Source: Antedon mediterranea
Taxonomy: Eukaryota > Echinodermata > Crinoidea > Comatulida > Antedonidae
Direction: 5' to 3'
DNA: 64,000 bases
Assembly: GCF_964355755.1 (NCBI RefSeq)
Contig: NC_092671.1
Coordinates: 33,127,304-33,191,303 of the forward strand
In this document: in pieces, positions 21,777 to 33,650 of the stretch
How positions within the stretch are numbered: position 1 is the first letter of the stretch
Layout of the letters: every line of letters begins with the position of its first letter
Position numbers and translations under genes: made by a program
The notes under the pieces: model-generated
Database searches by the model: none
What the model was told of the DNA's origin: nothing
The model's input: only the letters and a program-made list of their open reading frames with translations

Positions 21777-22250
21777 CTTATCTTGATATCAGTTTACTCT
21801 AGCTAAGTCAATTTTTCACAGAATATTCCTTATGGCCAGGAATCGATGTGGTTATGTTTTCACGGTGCGCAATAAAAAATTACGCGGTCTACGCACTATT
21901 TAACGAAATCACGTTTGTAATCATTATCTTAACAACCATGAATCACAATTAAATAAAATTTGGTACTCATAAATTTCAGGGCATAAATCATCATATGGCA
22001 ATACAATTACGTGCGTAGCGCATGTAACGCATGCGTACGCGCGCTTAAAATTTTAAAAATTTATTTTCGATGAAATAAGAGTACGTGAGTGCGCAGATTT
22101 TTGCGCGCGCACTGCGCGTTAAATGTTATTGCGCACTCCTTTTGCCCGATTTCTGTTTTCTTGACTTACTTTTCAACTCGAAATTACGTTATACGAGCAC
22201 GTCAAAAGTGACAGGCTACGCACGTGTAAATTAAAAAAATATAAATGTTT
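21777..22250 (+). repeat. Partial diverged copy of the 1.45 kb family body
   Basis: From TCTTGATATCAG onward the sequence follows positions about 597-1130 of the tandem array. It keeps TATGGCCAGGAATCGATGTG, TTACGCGGTCTACGC and ATACGAGCACGTCAAAAGTG, with internal deletions. It sits between two CGGT modules, which suggests one composite element from 21646 to about 22385. Confidence 0.88.
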
Positions 22251-22284
22251 TTAAACATTTCAACATTTTTAAACATGTTCAGTA

Positions 22285-22385
22285 ATTTCGGTCAGTATAG
22301 TTCACTATGTCGGTCGGTCCGTCTGTCTGTCGGTCCGGTATCACTATGCATTGTAGCACGCGACTTTATGGCTGTTGGCCTTGTT
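22285..22385. repeat. CGGT-core dispersed module, copy 2
   Basis: AGTTCACTATGTCGGTCGG, a short GTCT/GTCG run, GGTATCACTATGCA, then GCACGCGACTTTATGG and GGCCTTGTT. The right end GCACGCGACT mirrors the AGTCGCGTG that opens copy 1. Confidence 0.85.
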
Positions 22386-24430
22386 CTTAATTATTTCCCT
22401 TTTCTGTGAGATCTACTGTAGGCCTATACCATCATATTGCACATTTCATAAAACAATGTATTCCAAAAGTTACACTGACTATTATTTTCTTTTTTATGGC
22501 GTATTACAATTTTCGTAAACGTGGTTACATAGGTAGCAATTCCAAAAATGTTATTAAAAAATCGATAGATGCGCAATTTATTGGATTTCTTTTTTATTAA
22601 AAATATAAATTGTTGATAATAAAATCATGAAAAATAAAGATTTATAAATCTGAATTTTAATAGCCCATTTTGCAGTCAGTTTTTTCAGCATTTCATCAAA
22701 TTTTTGGTCAGAGTGAATATCTATTATGGGACATTAAAATGGCATATTAAACAAATATATTATTTTTTCAGTAGACAATATATCTTTAAGGCAGCTATCT
22801 TTTATTATAAATATAAAAATTCATAACAAAACGTTGAAACCTTACCAATCAATAAAGTTTAATCGCTGATAATCTATATTATTTGCCTATTGGTAAAAGC
22901 CGTATAGATTAACCGTTAGTATCTTTGCTTATGCTATAACGCAATATTCAAAGTCACAAAGCGATAGTTACGGTTCAGACATATCGACAGTATAAATCAG
23001 ATTTTAATTCTAAAGAAATAAGGCAATCCTTTGCCCTTTTTTGCTAATGACCGCCCTGAGTGTGTTTGAACTTTGGCTTTACAGGCCTCAAATTATCAGG
23101 AAGAAGAGCATAAACTTCCTTACATTACCAGAGCAATTATCACTTGGTAATTGCAATGTTAAAATAAAAATGCGACATAAACGGTGTTCTTGTCCATTTA
23201 TAGTAATGCATTAACGATTTATCTGCTTCTGTTACGTCTGTTACGAGATCCTTAAAGCAATTCTCGTAGTAGAAATAACTTTGACACCTGTCCATCTATG
23301 TCAGAAAGTCAGTTTTACTGCTCATATTCTATCAATTTGAATAGAAATGCACTGTTTGATATGAAGTGGAAAAGAGCACGTTTTTTAGCACAGTTTCATG
23401 CTTCCGGCCATTTCGTCTGTAATAACATTTAACCGTTTAAAGTTCAACGTATATACCCGTTAGCCTACTAGTATACAGAACGCGGGACAGAACGCTATTC
23501 ACTATTTATAAATTGTGTCACGAATCGTATTAACTTTTTGAAGCATGATAGGTGGTATAGTGTTTGGTAAACTTGTCCGCATGACACCCCCACATTGATG
23601 TGTGGAATGTGTGATGTTGCACTGAGGACTGTGTAAAATTAAGTTATAGACATACACAGGCTCACTATTTCTGCTGCATAGGTTAGACTACTGTAACTTA
23701 ATATTTAAAAAAATCATGTCTATACTAGAAAGTCTTCAGAATGTGAAAATGCCTGGTTAATATACCAGGTACCACACATCCATAGCCAGAGGGGTACACC
23801 CCACACACAAACTTCAGGAAAATTGTTTTCATCTACTAGACTAGGCCTAAATCAATATTTTATTCACTTTATTTACGCTCGCACTTTCACCATTTTGCGG
23901 TGAAAAGATCTCCTTTAGAAGGTACCAATCGTGAGTACTTTATGACTTATACTTTTACAACTGTTACTCATGTGTTTAATTGTATCTATATATAAAGTAT
24001 GGTTAATTCTGACATAGGCGAGCACAATGGAAAAACTTCGGTATAAATCTCCGCCTTGGATACCTACCTTATGTATCTTAGATGTACCGCGAAACGTAGA
24101 TTTGATAACATTAGTTTTCAGTACTACGCTATTGTTCCATATTTCTATCTTAGGAAGATATTATAAATGGTTTTATAACAACATTTTTTATTTCATCAGT
24201 ATATTTTCAATTCAATTTCAATTGTACGCGGGTCGGAGTAATTTCCGGGTTCACGATAAGTTCACATGTTCATCTTGCAACTTCCTGGTTTCAACTAAGT
24301 TGGCTGTTAGTGGCTACAATAGCCATTTTAGTTTTTTGTTTATTTTCGGATCGGACCGTCATAAACCATCGGAATATAATTTATTGTGGGGAATAGTATT
24401 ATAAAATTACATAGGGAGATCTGATGATAT
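22386..24430. other. AT-rich region
   Basis: No gene recognised. A 125-codon frame at 24027-24404 starts MEKLRYKSPPWIPTLC but resembles no family I know and lacks splice or repeat support. A dispersed-repeat end lies at about 22690-22789. Confidence 0.4.
22690..22789. mobile_element. End of a TTAA-terminated dispersed repeat, copy A
   Basis: Reading toward the edge: ATGGCATATTAAACAAATAT, a T-run, CAGTAGACAATATATC, TTTAA. The same order (ATGGCATATACAAAAAATTA, T-run, CAGGGGGACAATACAGC, TTTAA) occurs at 48401-48452. Both stop at TTAA. The other ends were not located. Confidence 0.45.
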
Positions 24431-24439
24431 TATTAGGAT

Positions 24440-24755
24440 GACATTTATTTTAATAAACGCCTAAAAAAAACATCACTTTGAATAATAATCGCCAACCACC
24501 ACATCACCGCCCCCCCCCCCCACAAATCCAAATATCTACTAAAACGCCCATCCACAATTATACACACAATGTTGTATTATACTTATAGTAACACAATGAT
24601 ACTATTTGTAGTAGAATTCATCGCACTGTTGTCTACAATTTACCAAGCATTTGACATTTATTTTAATAAACGATAATACATCACTTTGAATAATAATCGC
24701 CCCTCCCCCAACCCAACTATCTAATAAACGCCCATCCACATTTATACACACAATA
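24440..24755. repeat. Two-copy direct repeat, ~213-bp period, around a poly-C tract
   Basis: ACATTTATTTTAATAAACG starts at 24441 and again at 24654. Both copies go on through CATCACTTTGAATAATAATC, a C-rich tract (13 consecutive C in copy 1) and ACGCCCATCCACA. The two have diverged by several substitutions and indels. Confidence 0.8.
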
Positions 24756-24770
24756 TTATATATATATATA

Positions 24771-25170
24771 TGTAGCAGGTCACTCACTCTCCTGGAATTC
24801 ATGTTGTTTTCCATATTAACTAATGTAGACTATAGACCTGTGCTGTAACCACTTAAAGGTGTCAACTCTTAATAATTAAGTGCCTTAATTCTATGGAATT
24901 GGTATCTAATAATTACTTGGGTGTGACCTTAATGGATATACCAGCTCTTGGGAGGGGATAAGGAGGGTCACTGAACTGATAAGTCACCTCACTGGGCTAC
25001 TCCTTAAATAGTCGTGTATATTCTGTAATTTTTAGATTAGCACAATTTGGAAATAACTTGAACTGATAGCTACAACTTAATCACTCTCTGTGTACCTGTA
25101 TATAGTGTAAATAAAGTACCATTGAGAGAATTTAACAACAGTCTGTGTCATTTATATAAAGAGTGCTACA
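24771..25170. mobile_element. Solo LTR, 400 bp
   Basis: The segment starts TGTAGCA and ends TGCTACA, a perfect 7-bp inverted repeat with the TG...CA ends of retroviral-type LTRs. It is flanked on both sides by TA-repeat sequence, consistent with a short (4-bp TATA) target duplication that cannot be measured exactly in a TA tract. Internal AATAAA at about 25110 could serve as a polyadenylation signal. There is no internal region with primer-binding site, gag or pol beside it, so it looks like a solo LTR left by recombination. The family (Gypsy, BEL or other) is not determined. Confidence 0.75.
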
Positions 25171-25227
25171 TATATATATTTATAGTAAAGAGTCGCTATC
25201 CAATCGAGTTTGAACAATACCATGAAA

Positions 25228-25299
25228 GCCCCAGTGGTCTAATGGTTAGGACATCTGCATATCAAGCAGGCGGTCCGAGCTCGAGTCTCAGTTGAGGCG
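25228..25299 (+). pseudogene. tRNA-like sequence with near-complete cloverleaf, anticodon ATC
   Basis: 72 bases fold with acceptor GCCCCAG / TTGAGGC (one mismatch, one G-T pair), D stem GTCT / GGAC, and anticodon stem TCTGC / GCAGG around ATATCAA. The variable loop is CGGT, and the T stem is CCGAG / CTCAG (one mismatch) around CTCGAGT. The anticodon read is ATC, formally Asp, while the D arm and variable loop resemble tRNA-Glu. The mismatches, the odd anticodon, no encoded CCA and a following T-run suggest a tRNA pseudogene or a tRNA-derived SINE head. A real tRNA is possible but less likely. Confidence 0.6.
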
Positions 25300-25439
25300 A
25301 CTTTTTCTCATTCTCACAGATTTCCTCATCTTTATCGTTTCAAATTAATTAATTAAGTTTCAGTATATCACCGGGCGGTTTCGAATTAATGTTCATTGCC
25401 TAATGTGTTTATAGTAACACAATGATACTATTTGACAGA

Positions 25440-27280
25440 AAACATACAAGGAGAACGTCCTTTTTACACGAGTCATTATCATTCCGAGAACCATCGTCTA
25501 CAAAACAATAAGGCACCTATATATTATTTGAGGAATTTCTCGACGGTCTAATACTGTTAAAGATGTTAAATTTAACAAGAATATTTCTTACAAAAAACGC
25601 TGCTCGCTTATTGTTATTGCTAAGGTCAAGTCTGGGGGTCACTTCATTACGCCTAGATACTTCAAGTATCCTATTACAAACAAAAACTTCAATGGACTGT
25701 TTTGATAATAATTCAATGATTATCTGACAGCGAATTATATCATGGGACTCATAAATACCAGAATGCTTTGGGATTTGTCGTTAGACTCTTTTCTCAGCCG
25801 TTTTTGGATTCAACAGGTGGTACCAATAAATTATAGTGGAGTTTCCATTTTAACAAAAATGTCAAAGTGTAGTACTATAAAGCTGCTTGATTTCATCTAA
25901 TGAATGAGTCATCTCGTGTGACGTAGCGGGCTAGAGCAGCAGCGTGAAAATCAGAGATAATAAAAAGTGTTATTTTAAATATTATTATACGAGCATGGTT
26001 ATTATATTAGGCTTACTTCTGGTTGGTCAAATTATCGTTGCGTGTACGTCTTTGAGTTACGTCAGTATTGACATTTTAATGGCTGTTATGGATATAACTG
26101 GATCATCTATAGATCACTGACCACCTGCAATATAAATACTTTTCCTCCAGATTAGAAATAAATGCGTAATTGAAAAGAAAACATTTAAAATTAATCTGAG
26201 AAGGTGTTCTAATTGCATTTAAAAGAGAAACTACAACCTATCGATCAATCAAAACACACGCAACTAGGTACTGTGAATAGGTTATTAAACGCACTTTCAC
26301 TCACAAATCGCTTTTGTTGATTTACAGGCATCTAAATATGCTTAAATTGCTCCGTCAGCGAGTTTAAGAATCTATAAATAAATAGTGTTTTTTTTATTAT
26401 ACGAATTAAATGTGTTGTTTCGTCCGAATTTGTGTAATTACAATAATAGGATCAATGTAAATTGTTATTCATATGTTTGAGGTCAAATGTAATTTGATAA
26501 TGAGTAATTTTTTTTTTGTATTTTACCAATATGTCCTATGTATAAAAATGCTTACAAGATTTTATTTTAAATCTTTTTAGCAATTGTTAAAAAAAAATCA
26601 TTTTTTTTCAATTTGTGTTTGGTTTTATAGAATTTATTTTTTAAAATTATTATTCATATGTTTAACGTCTAGTTTAATTTGATATTCTTTTGGAACAATA
26701 AATATCTTTGATAATTCTTTCATCACATTTATTCACAGTTGAATCATCATCTTGCTGAAGCCAGTAGACCTTAACAAATATGTTGTTGCTACAATTACAT
26801 AAACACTTAATAATAAGTTTAGACTACAGTGCCTTTTAGCTTCCATATTCCCTTCCATAATTATTTTATTTAAAGTTTTTAGGCACATGACCAGGGATTA
26901 TCATTCATGCCTTGACTCGCTACAGTAACACAAATGGAACCGTTTTTCAGAAAAAAAACTCTATCAGAGTCTTTAATTGTACAGTAGAGATACCGGTACT
27001 ATATCTATCATTGGCCTAATTGACTTTCCTATGTATATTTTAGTCAATTTAAGCAAGGTTTCCTACACTTTATGTTTATTTCATATAATTGTACATAATG
27101 TTAAAAATGGTAATGATAAAGCCTGAACAAAAACAGAACCATTAGGCGGATCGAAAGCGTTGGTCCTAAATGCGTACTACTGTAATCGCTATTTCTATTA
27201 TACTTTTGGTGCGATTCGAAACACAAGCACTATCAAACGGAGTGCAGAAGTGTTTCTTTGCGCGAATAGATTCGTTGAAA
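25440..27280. other. AT-rich region with a dispersed repeat
   Basis: No gene recognised. A segment at 25850-25958 is repeated at 58605-58710. Confidence 0.4.
25850..25958. repeat. Dispersed repeat, copy A
   Basis: Shares with 58605-58710 the order ACTATAA, CTGCT, AATGAATGAGT, GACGTAGC and the exact block GGCTAGAGCAGCAGCGTGAA. About 110 bp with indels. The nature of the family is unknown. Confidence 0.65.
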
Positions 27281-27400
27281 AGCCTGTTTTTCACTAGCCG
27301 AAAGTATTCAACAGCGGTGGATTATGCGCATGCGTATTTGTTTTCTATCCACTTATTGTGATTCGCAACCAATCAGAGTAATGATAGATTCGCGAATACC
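27281..27400. mobile_element. CCACTAG-family MITE, left half
   Basis: AAAGCCTGTTTTTCACTAGCCGAAA matches the left end at 18944 with a few differences; no right end follows. Short frames across it are incidental. Confidence 0.45.
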
Positions 27401-28123
27401 GCTCACAAAAAAACGACCATTAAGTCATGGATTATAGCGCGACACGACATTATCAACAACATTAAAGGCAAACAAGCATCCTATTATGGTATTTAAAGCC
27501 AATGATTCCCTTATAATGATTTAAAAATGTTTTGAAATCCGAATAAGACATGGTCCAAATACGAAAATGGATACTATACTTTGCAGCTACTTAGGCGTCT
27601 TTGTGTGAGCATGCGTAATGGAGAGGTAACTTAACAAGCTTACTTAGCGGAGTACCGCAATGGCCAATCGAAGACGTAATAGAGGAGAGAAGTATTTGGT
27701 TATTTATTAGAGAAAGACGTAATAATTGGGGATGTCATTAAAGCTACGTAATCAAGTATTAATACTGTTAAGCTGGATAAGTAACATGTTGTTATGCTGC
27801 TAAGTTAAAATAGCACTTATTCGTGTTGCAAACATGCCAATGTATAATTTTAATACAGGATATCAAATTTGAAAACACGAACACAACAATAATTTGTACC
27901 GTGTTTTTCTCAAATCACAGAAAAAGAATGATGTCATGGTCATGTTTTATGAATTAATGTATGCATGTTAAATAAATAATTGCATAATGGAAGATTTTTA
28001 CCTATCGTGACATAAGATTAGGCCGAATTACTAAACTTTATCGACAACATAAAATGTATCACAATATTCCTATTTGACGTAATTGGTACACACATAAGGA
28101 TAAGGTAAACAATAAAGCTTGAC

Positions 28124-28278
28124 TTTCACTAGGATGCAACGCAGAAACGTACGCACAACGCAAGTAATTTGGTCAATCACAATCAATTGATTACCGTATT
28201 CGATTCATTGGTCAACTTTACTTGCGTTGCGCTTACGTACCTTCTTGCGTTACGTTCTAACGGAAACCAAGCTAAGAA
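28124..28278. mobile_element. AACGCAAG-family MITE, copy A
   Basis: The left end is AGCTTGACTTTCACTAGG followed by GCAACGCA and CAACGCAAGT. The right end, complemented, reads AGCTTGGTTTCCGTTAGAAC, then GTAACGCA and CAACGCAAGT. The inverted repeats are about 45-50 bp and the core holds a TTGGTCAA / TTGACCAA-like pair. Confidence 0.78.
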
Positions 28279-28829
28279 AATTTCCAAATGAATTAGCCAC
28301 CACAGAACAGCCTATTAAATAATTGCCGCGTCGCAGTCGAAACGCCGACATAATAAAAGCCACAAAGAACAAAGTTATGTTAGTAATCTACGGCAGTCAT
28401 ATCTTTTTTTCAATCTTGTTTTCATAGACAATCAACTTCATATTGAAGTTTCAATGAGGTTGTTACACCTTTTTGAAAAAACAAAATTAATCAAAAACAT
28501 AGTTCTAGCGATTAGATGACCTGATCCCAATAAGAACTCTAATCTCTTACTGTAATTTATTTTAACAAATGCTCTGAAGATGAAACGATACTTTTAACCA
28601 TATAAGTAACAACAGGTATAGATTAAAAATTGTATGGATGTTTTTGTAGCCGACATTTACATCCACACCACACGTAAACAGTAATTTACTAATGCGACGA
28701 AAATGATGTAGTGTGGTCGTATCACTCAGTTTGTGGAAATAAATTTACAAGTTACAAGGAACTCTGTTCTTCATCTTTATAAAGTTTGGTTTTACATGAA
28801 TTTTGATTTAAAATAAATTCAAAATGTTG
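28279..28829. other. AT-rich spacer
   Basis: Nothing recognised. Confidence 0.4.
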
Positions 28830-28922
28830 TTGACCGGTCGGTCGGTTGGTCGGTCGGTCGGTCGGTCAGTCGGTAAACACTAACTTGAGCACGCGACTGC
28901 AGCCATGTATTATGGCCTTGTT
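28830..28922. repeat. CGGT-core dispersed module, copy 3
   Basis: A run of CGGT with one TTGG and one CAGT interruption, then CGGTAAACACTAACTTGAGC, ACGCGACTGCAGCCATG and ATGGCCTTGTT. Confidence 0.88.
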
Positions 28923-31060
28923 TTTTGCCGACATTATTAAAATAAAAGAGTATTTTAAGAAATGGGTTTGAAAGTTGTATGTGTTTATGATTGGTTGATT
29001 GGATACTGTGTTATCCTCATTCAATATGTATTATTTATATTTTATTTATCTTTATTTAGTTATAAATTACAATATTCCTTTGATAATATATGCCTAGTTG
29101 ATAGTTTAATATATTATGGCAACGTAAAGATTGGATTATTACTTGGAATTTATTTAAGATAGAACTAAAAAATGTAATTTCAAATGAATACTTAAAAATG
29201 AAGCAGAAAGAAAATGGAATGACGTTAAAGAATAACTTCTTGAATTATCAAAAAAAAAGTAATCAATAATATTTAAATTAAATTAAAAAATACACATAAG
29301 AATAAACATAAACGTACCATATATATTTTTTTGAGTTTGGATCAATTGTCAATCTCTTTTAAAATTTAAAATTTGTCCCCTGTATGACCCTTTTAGCCTC
29401 AATTTATATCCACCCTGACAGCAACATGCTTCGTGTAATGTATTATAGCAAACAATTAGAAAGATTTCTGTGAAATTGAGACTATCTCGTTATATTACCA
29501 ACAGTTGTTTATGTTTGTTGTAGTTTATCATGTGACCTATGCTTCTGATTGATCCTTAATTCTGTATCCAATGTTATTATTGTGTGGCGTTGCAGCTTAT
29601 GACGCCAAATCAATTTTCCGTTTTAGCTTCTGAACTAATCCTGACCACTAGAAGGATCGAACCGAGGGGTTCAATATCACAAGCTAAAGATTAAATGTAC
29701 CAGAAAGCGTTTGAAATTCATCATGCATATTATTGATAATGTGCTTTCTAAAATGAAAGTCTTCTCTCGGATTTTTAGAGCCTTTGAAAAAAAAATCGTG
29801 GACCGGTTCGGCCGCATTATTTAGGTTAAGGCAGAAATCAAGAATACTTAATAAGATTCATGAGTCCGGTCCATGTTCTTTACAAACATAGAGATGGCTT
29901 ATAGTAGACAGCAAAATCTGCAGATTGAGTTTCATCAAAATAGTTTGTTCCATTTCGAAAGATGCTTATGCCAGATAATTTGTTTGCAATAACCGTTATT
30001 GTCATAATTGGTCTAGAGTTCTGAATGTTCGATTTTGTTAATCTCTCATCCATTACCAATCGTTATCGTTCTTTATATTATTCGATGATTTATCGACGTC
30101 TAATGATTAACGTTCAAAGTAGGATATACTACATTAAGATTAAATAGGCCTAATGTCTCTTTCGAATGTCAGTCTGAAAGTAGAACGCAGTTACTTTCAT
30201 TATAATTATTTCAATCCACTGTCATCGGATAAACAAATGATTGTACATGAATTAGTTACAAACTTAACTTAACTCGTCTTTCTATACTGCATCTCCTTTT
30301 GCTATATCGGTCGATGTCAACTTAGTTACATTATATTTTTATTTTTAAATTCCACCCTGTTCGGCAACTGTCAAAGACCATAGGCCCTACCTCGTAACTA
30401 ACTGGCGCACGGAAAGTCATTTAGTACAGTAATATGTAAGTAAGTGAATGTAAAGTAGGCTACTTTTAATGTTTGTTATCTCTACTGTCTCTAGATTACT
30501 GTGTGCATAATTGAAAATATATCGGTGTAGTATAACATGTGAGATCCCCCTATTATATTATATCAGCTTCTGGAAAATATAATCCTTTGTAGATCTCAAA
30601 TGTTATAATACACCTCTAAACCAGTCAATATCTCCTGAATAATAATACTATTCTAGCTAGTAAACTACGCGTGTGATTGTACACGTACAATGTTACGCTA
30701 ATGATGTAAGCAATTATTATTCCAAAATTTAATTTAATTTAAAAAGGATACATTTAAAAATTAATATTAATAAATATAGTGCATCGTCGTTATAAGAATA
30801 CACATGTTGACAATTATTATTCATAACTAATTTTGACATTGGTTAATGGCCAACTGTTCTTAATTCATCAACGTTGCGCTCTGCTAATTTCGTAATTGAT
30901 TTCACTTTCTTGATATCGGTCAGAGCCGTTGAATAAAAAAGACGTCACATTACTGTCAACACTTTGAATTGTTTGTGATTGTTAAATGGTGGTAAATCAT
31001 TTTAAACTATTGCTTATTGTCTCCCTGAAAAAAAAATTGTAAAATGTAATGTAATTAAAA
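28923..31060. other. AT-rich region, no gene recognised
   Basis: Short hydrophobic frames (for example 28962-29162) are AT artefacts. A B-box-like motif on the minus strand near 29650 lacks the rest of a tRNA-like unit. Confidence 0.4.
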
Positions 31061-31067
31061 CTGCAAA

Positions 31068-31487
31068 ATGCACAATACTGATAAACCTTGGCTAACACAA
31101 AATATCAGAAATTCTATTTCTGAACGCCAAAAAGCGTTTAAATCCAATAACTTATCCCATTGGAAAGCTTGCAGAAACATAGTCAAGAGGGAAATCATTA
31201 AAGCTAAAGTAAAATGTAATGCTGATAGAGTTAGACACCTGCAAAAAACTGACCCAGGTAAATGGCACCAACAGGTCAGAGTTATGACAAACACTAAGAA
31301 AATTGATCTCAATATACCAGTTCCTGAAATCTCTCCATTGGACCATACATCCATTGTCATCAATGACTTGTTTACTAACATTAGTGCTCACATCCCAATT
31401 CTAAATAAAACTCAAATCCGTGCATTCCTTCCCTCGGACAAACCTGCACCTAAACTTTATCCTTGGGATATTTATAAAAAAAATTAA
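31068..31487 (+). pseudogene. LINE ORF2 fragment: linker upstream of reverse transcriptase
   Basis: 139 codons without a stop. The peptide contains DKPWLTQNIRNSISERQKAF, WKACRNIVKREIIKAKVK, DPGKWHQQVRVMT and, near the end, LPSDKPAPKLYPWDIYKK. The PW-T--I---I--RQKAF start, R-IVKREI-KAK, KWH--VR and YPW-(I/V)YK are the order seen between endonuclease and RT of CR1/L2-like LINEs, where YPWxVYK lies just before the first RT block. Translation stops right there and no RT follows. The first ATG (31068) is unlikely to be a true start. Fragment of a dead element. Confidence 0.75.
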
Positions 31488-32262
31488 TTTAAAAGATCTA
31501 TTAAAGAAAATCACTTAAAAAAGCACGTATAGCAATTGGATGTTTCATTTCGTCAGTTACCGTACCTTTGAAATCAGTTTGTTCCTCTATCATCGGTTAC
31601 AATTTTCTTTATTGAGTTCTATACAATATGAAAAGGCACGTGTGCGGTGTAAAATCAGTTTCGTCGATTGAGGTATCTAGGCCTATTCAATATCATATTT
31701 TATGTGTGTAATCTTATTTATCAGTTACCAATTCGTCGATTGAGTTGCTTATTCAATATCATTATAAGTTATATTCGCTGTAGCCTTCCAATTTCTTGCA
31801 CGTATCACATAATTTTATATCTTAATCTATCAACGATTACCCAGTCTTTAGATAACACAATTTAAATTCAATGCATGTACGTGTGCAATTAGATTACGAA
31901 CATGTTTTGTCAATAGGTAACGTTCTTTAAATTATTAAGCGTCTAAGGTAATGTCATTCACTTTTCTCATGACACCATTTAATGAGTAAACAGATGCCGC
32001 AGTACTTCTCTCTTTTTTTAGTGTTGTAGTGCTTTTTGATTACGGCACCTATTGAGCGATATAGACTAGATCAAATGCCCGTAGTAAAAATACATTATAA
32101 TAATAGGAGCAGTTTTATCAGCTCAATTATCAAATTGATTAATGTAGTGTAGGCCTAACTATAAAAAACAAGAGTAATTCGCTTTGTATGTAACAGCCGC
32201 GGTAGCGGTATTCAATCATTTTCAGTATCGTATTTCGTTTCCGCTAGGCCTATATGCTTTTG
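31488..32262. other. AT-rich spacer
   Basis: No gene recognised; three TAGGCCTA palindromes (31678, 32150, 32245) fall here. Confidence 0.4.
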
Positions 32263-32695
32263 TCTGAGATTTGTTTGTTTGTGTGTTTGTTAGCAAGATA
32301 ACATCAAAACTAAAACACTGATCTTTACCAAATTTAAACCACATAATATATTATATATATGTTTTGACATTTAATCACAATTCTGGACCACTTTTTAATT
32401 TTATAAATTTTTTTAGACGGATCTTTACTAAATTCAAACCACTGAAAGATTTAACTACAAATGAATCCATTACATTTTTGAGGAAATCCGGAGCTGTGAG
32501 ATGATGCCCCGAATTGTGACTTTTGTTGTCCAAAAACTACAAAATAAATTATGTTTGTCTCCGCTGATACAGGTTATATTTTTTAATCATTACGTACATT
32601 TACAAAATACGCACATTTGTGGGCACGTACTGCGTCATGTTTCTTGATTCACTCTCTCTTGGCGGAGGTGGAAACTCTCTAATTGCTTCTGTTAT
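32263..32695 (+). repeat. Degenerate copy of a widespread TTTGTTTG...GGCGGAGGT repeat
   Basis: It opens TTTGTTTGTTTGTGTGTTTG, then TTAGCAAGATAACATCAAAA, then two echoes of GGATCTTTACTAAATTCAAA. It closes with CTCTCTTGGCGGAGGT followed by CTCT. This order matches a dispersed repeat that I recall from many animal genomes, ending in CTTGGCGGAGGT plus a GCGCTCT-like stretch. A second short opening (TGTGTGTTTGTTTACAGGAT) follows at about 32703. Identification is from memory. Confidence 0.5.
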
Positions 32696-33572
32696 GAATT
32701 GATTGTGTGTTTGTTTACAGGATAACATCCATATGTTTCAATTTATCGTGAGTTATTTCGTATTTGCAAATAGATACCAAGAAGACCATGTCTATTGATT
32801 TTCCATAAGTTTATTATAATATCCCAAGTTATCTGTATCTTCAATATGGTGTAGGCTGAAATAGTATTGTCTCTGGGACTCTACAATGTTTGAAGGGAGC
32901 AGAAAAAACCCACACACGACAACTTTATATATAACTAAACTTTTATCTTGACTATAGTCTAAAAATCTTACTAGAAAATATCTAACCAGTAGGAATTCTT
33001 GAAAACAAAAGAACAGCGTAAATTCGACTTATACAAATACAAATATTTAAAAAAATAAAAAGAATAGAAAAATTTAGTTCATATTATAACTATAGGATAT
33101 TTCCATCGTCGATAGTTATCGTCCGTAGTATAAACGGGCCTCAACTCTGCAGAATGTTGAAGAATATGGAAAAGTGAAATTGTTTATTTGTTGCTACTAT
33201 TCCAAGATAAATTTCACTTTGGCTCATTAACACATTCCAGGAATAAGAACGCTTTCAATTCGTGTATTATTCTTGATATTGCTGTATCGTCATGTTTATT
33301 TATTGCACCATCAAATTTTAATTAGAAACACGTTGAAATGTGGCATTATATCTTTCTTTAAAAGAGATAATTAAGAACAGTTGTTCGTGCAGTAAGATGC
33401 ACATTTAGCTTTCTTAAGTAATTTAAATTTCTTGTAAGTTTTCAATTTGTAGTCCGAATCGGTTAATTTATTTTGTCTGTAAGTGAACAATATGCCAACA
33501 TATATTCTTAAATAGCAGATGTCTGTGTACAGTACATAACTATACTAAAGTTTTTAAGTTTTTTTCTACATT
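32696..33572. other. AT-rich spacer
   Basis: Nothing recognised. Confidence 0.4.
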
Positions 33573-33650
33573 TTACTATGTCGGTCGGTTAGTCGGTCGG
33601 TTGGTCGGTCGGTCGGTTGGTCGGTAAACACTAACTTGCACATGGCCTAG
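33573..33650. repeat. CGGT-core dispersed module, copy 4
   Basis: ACTATGTCGGTCGGTTAGTC, further CGGT/TGGT units, CGGTAAACACTAACTTGCAC and ATGGCCTAG. The 1.45-kb-family body follows without a gap. Confidence 0.87.

Noticed and set aside
24027-24404. 125-codon frame starting with ATG
   Set aside because: It is the longest non-repetitive frame in its area, but has no recognisable motif, low-complexity hydrophobic composition, and no splice or promoter signal. I note it but do not call it a gene.
29640-29690. B-box-like motif on the minus strand
   Set aside because: No A-box at the right distance and no stems.
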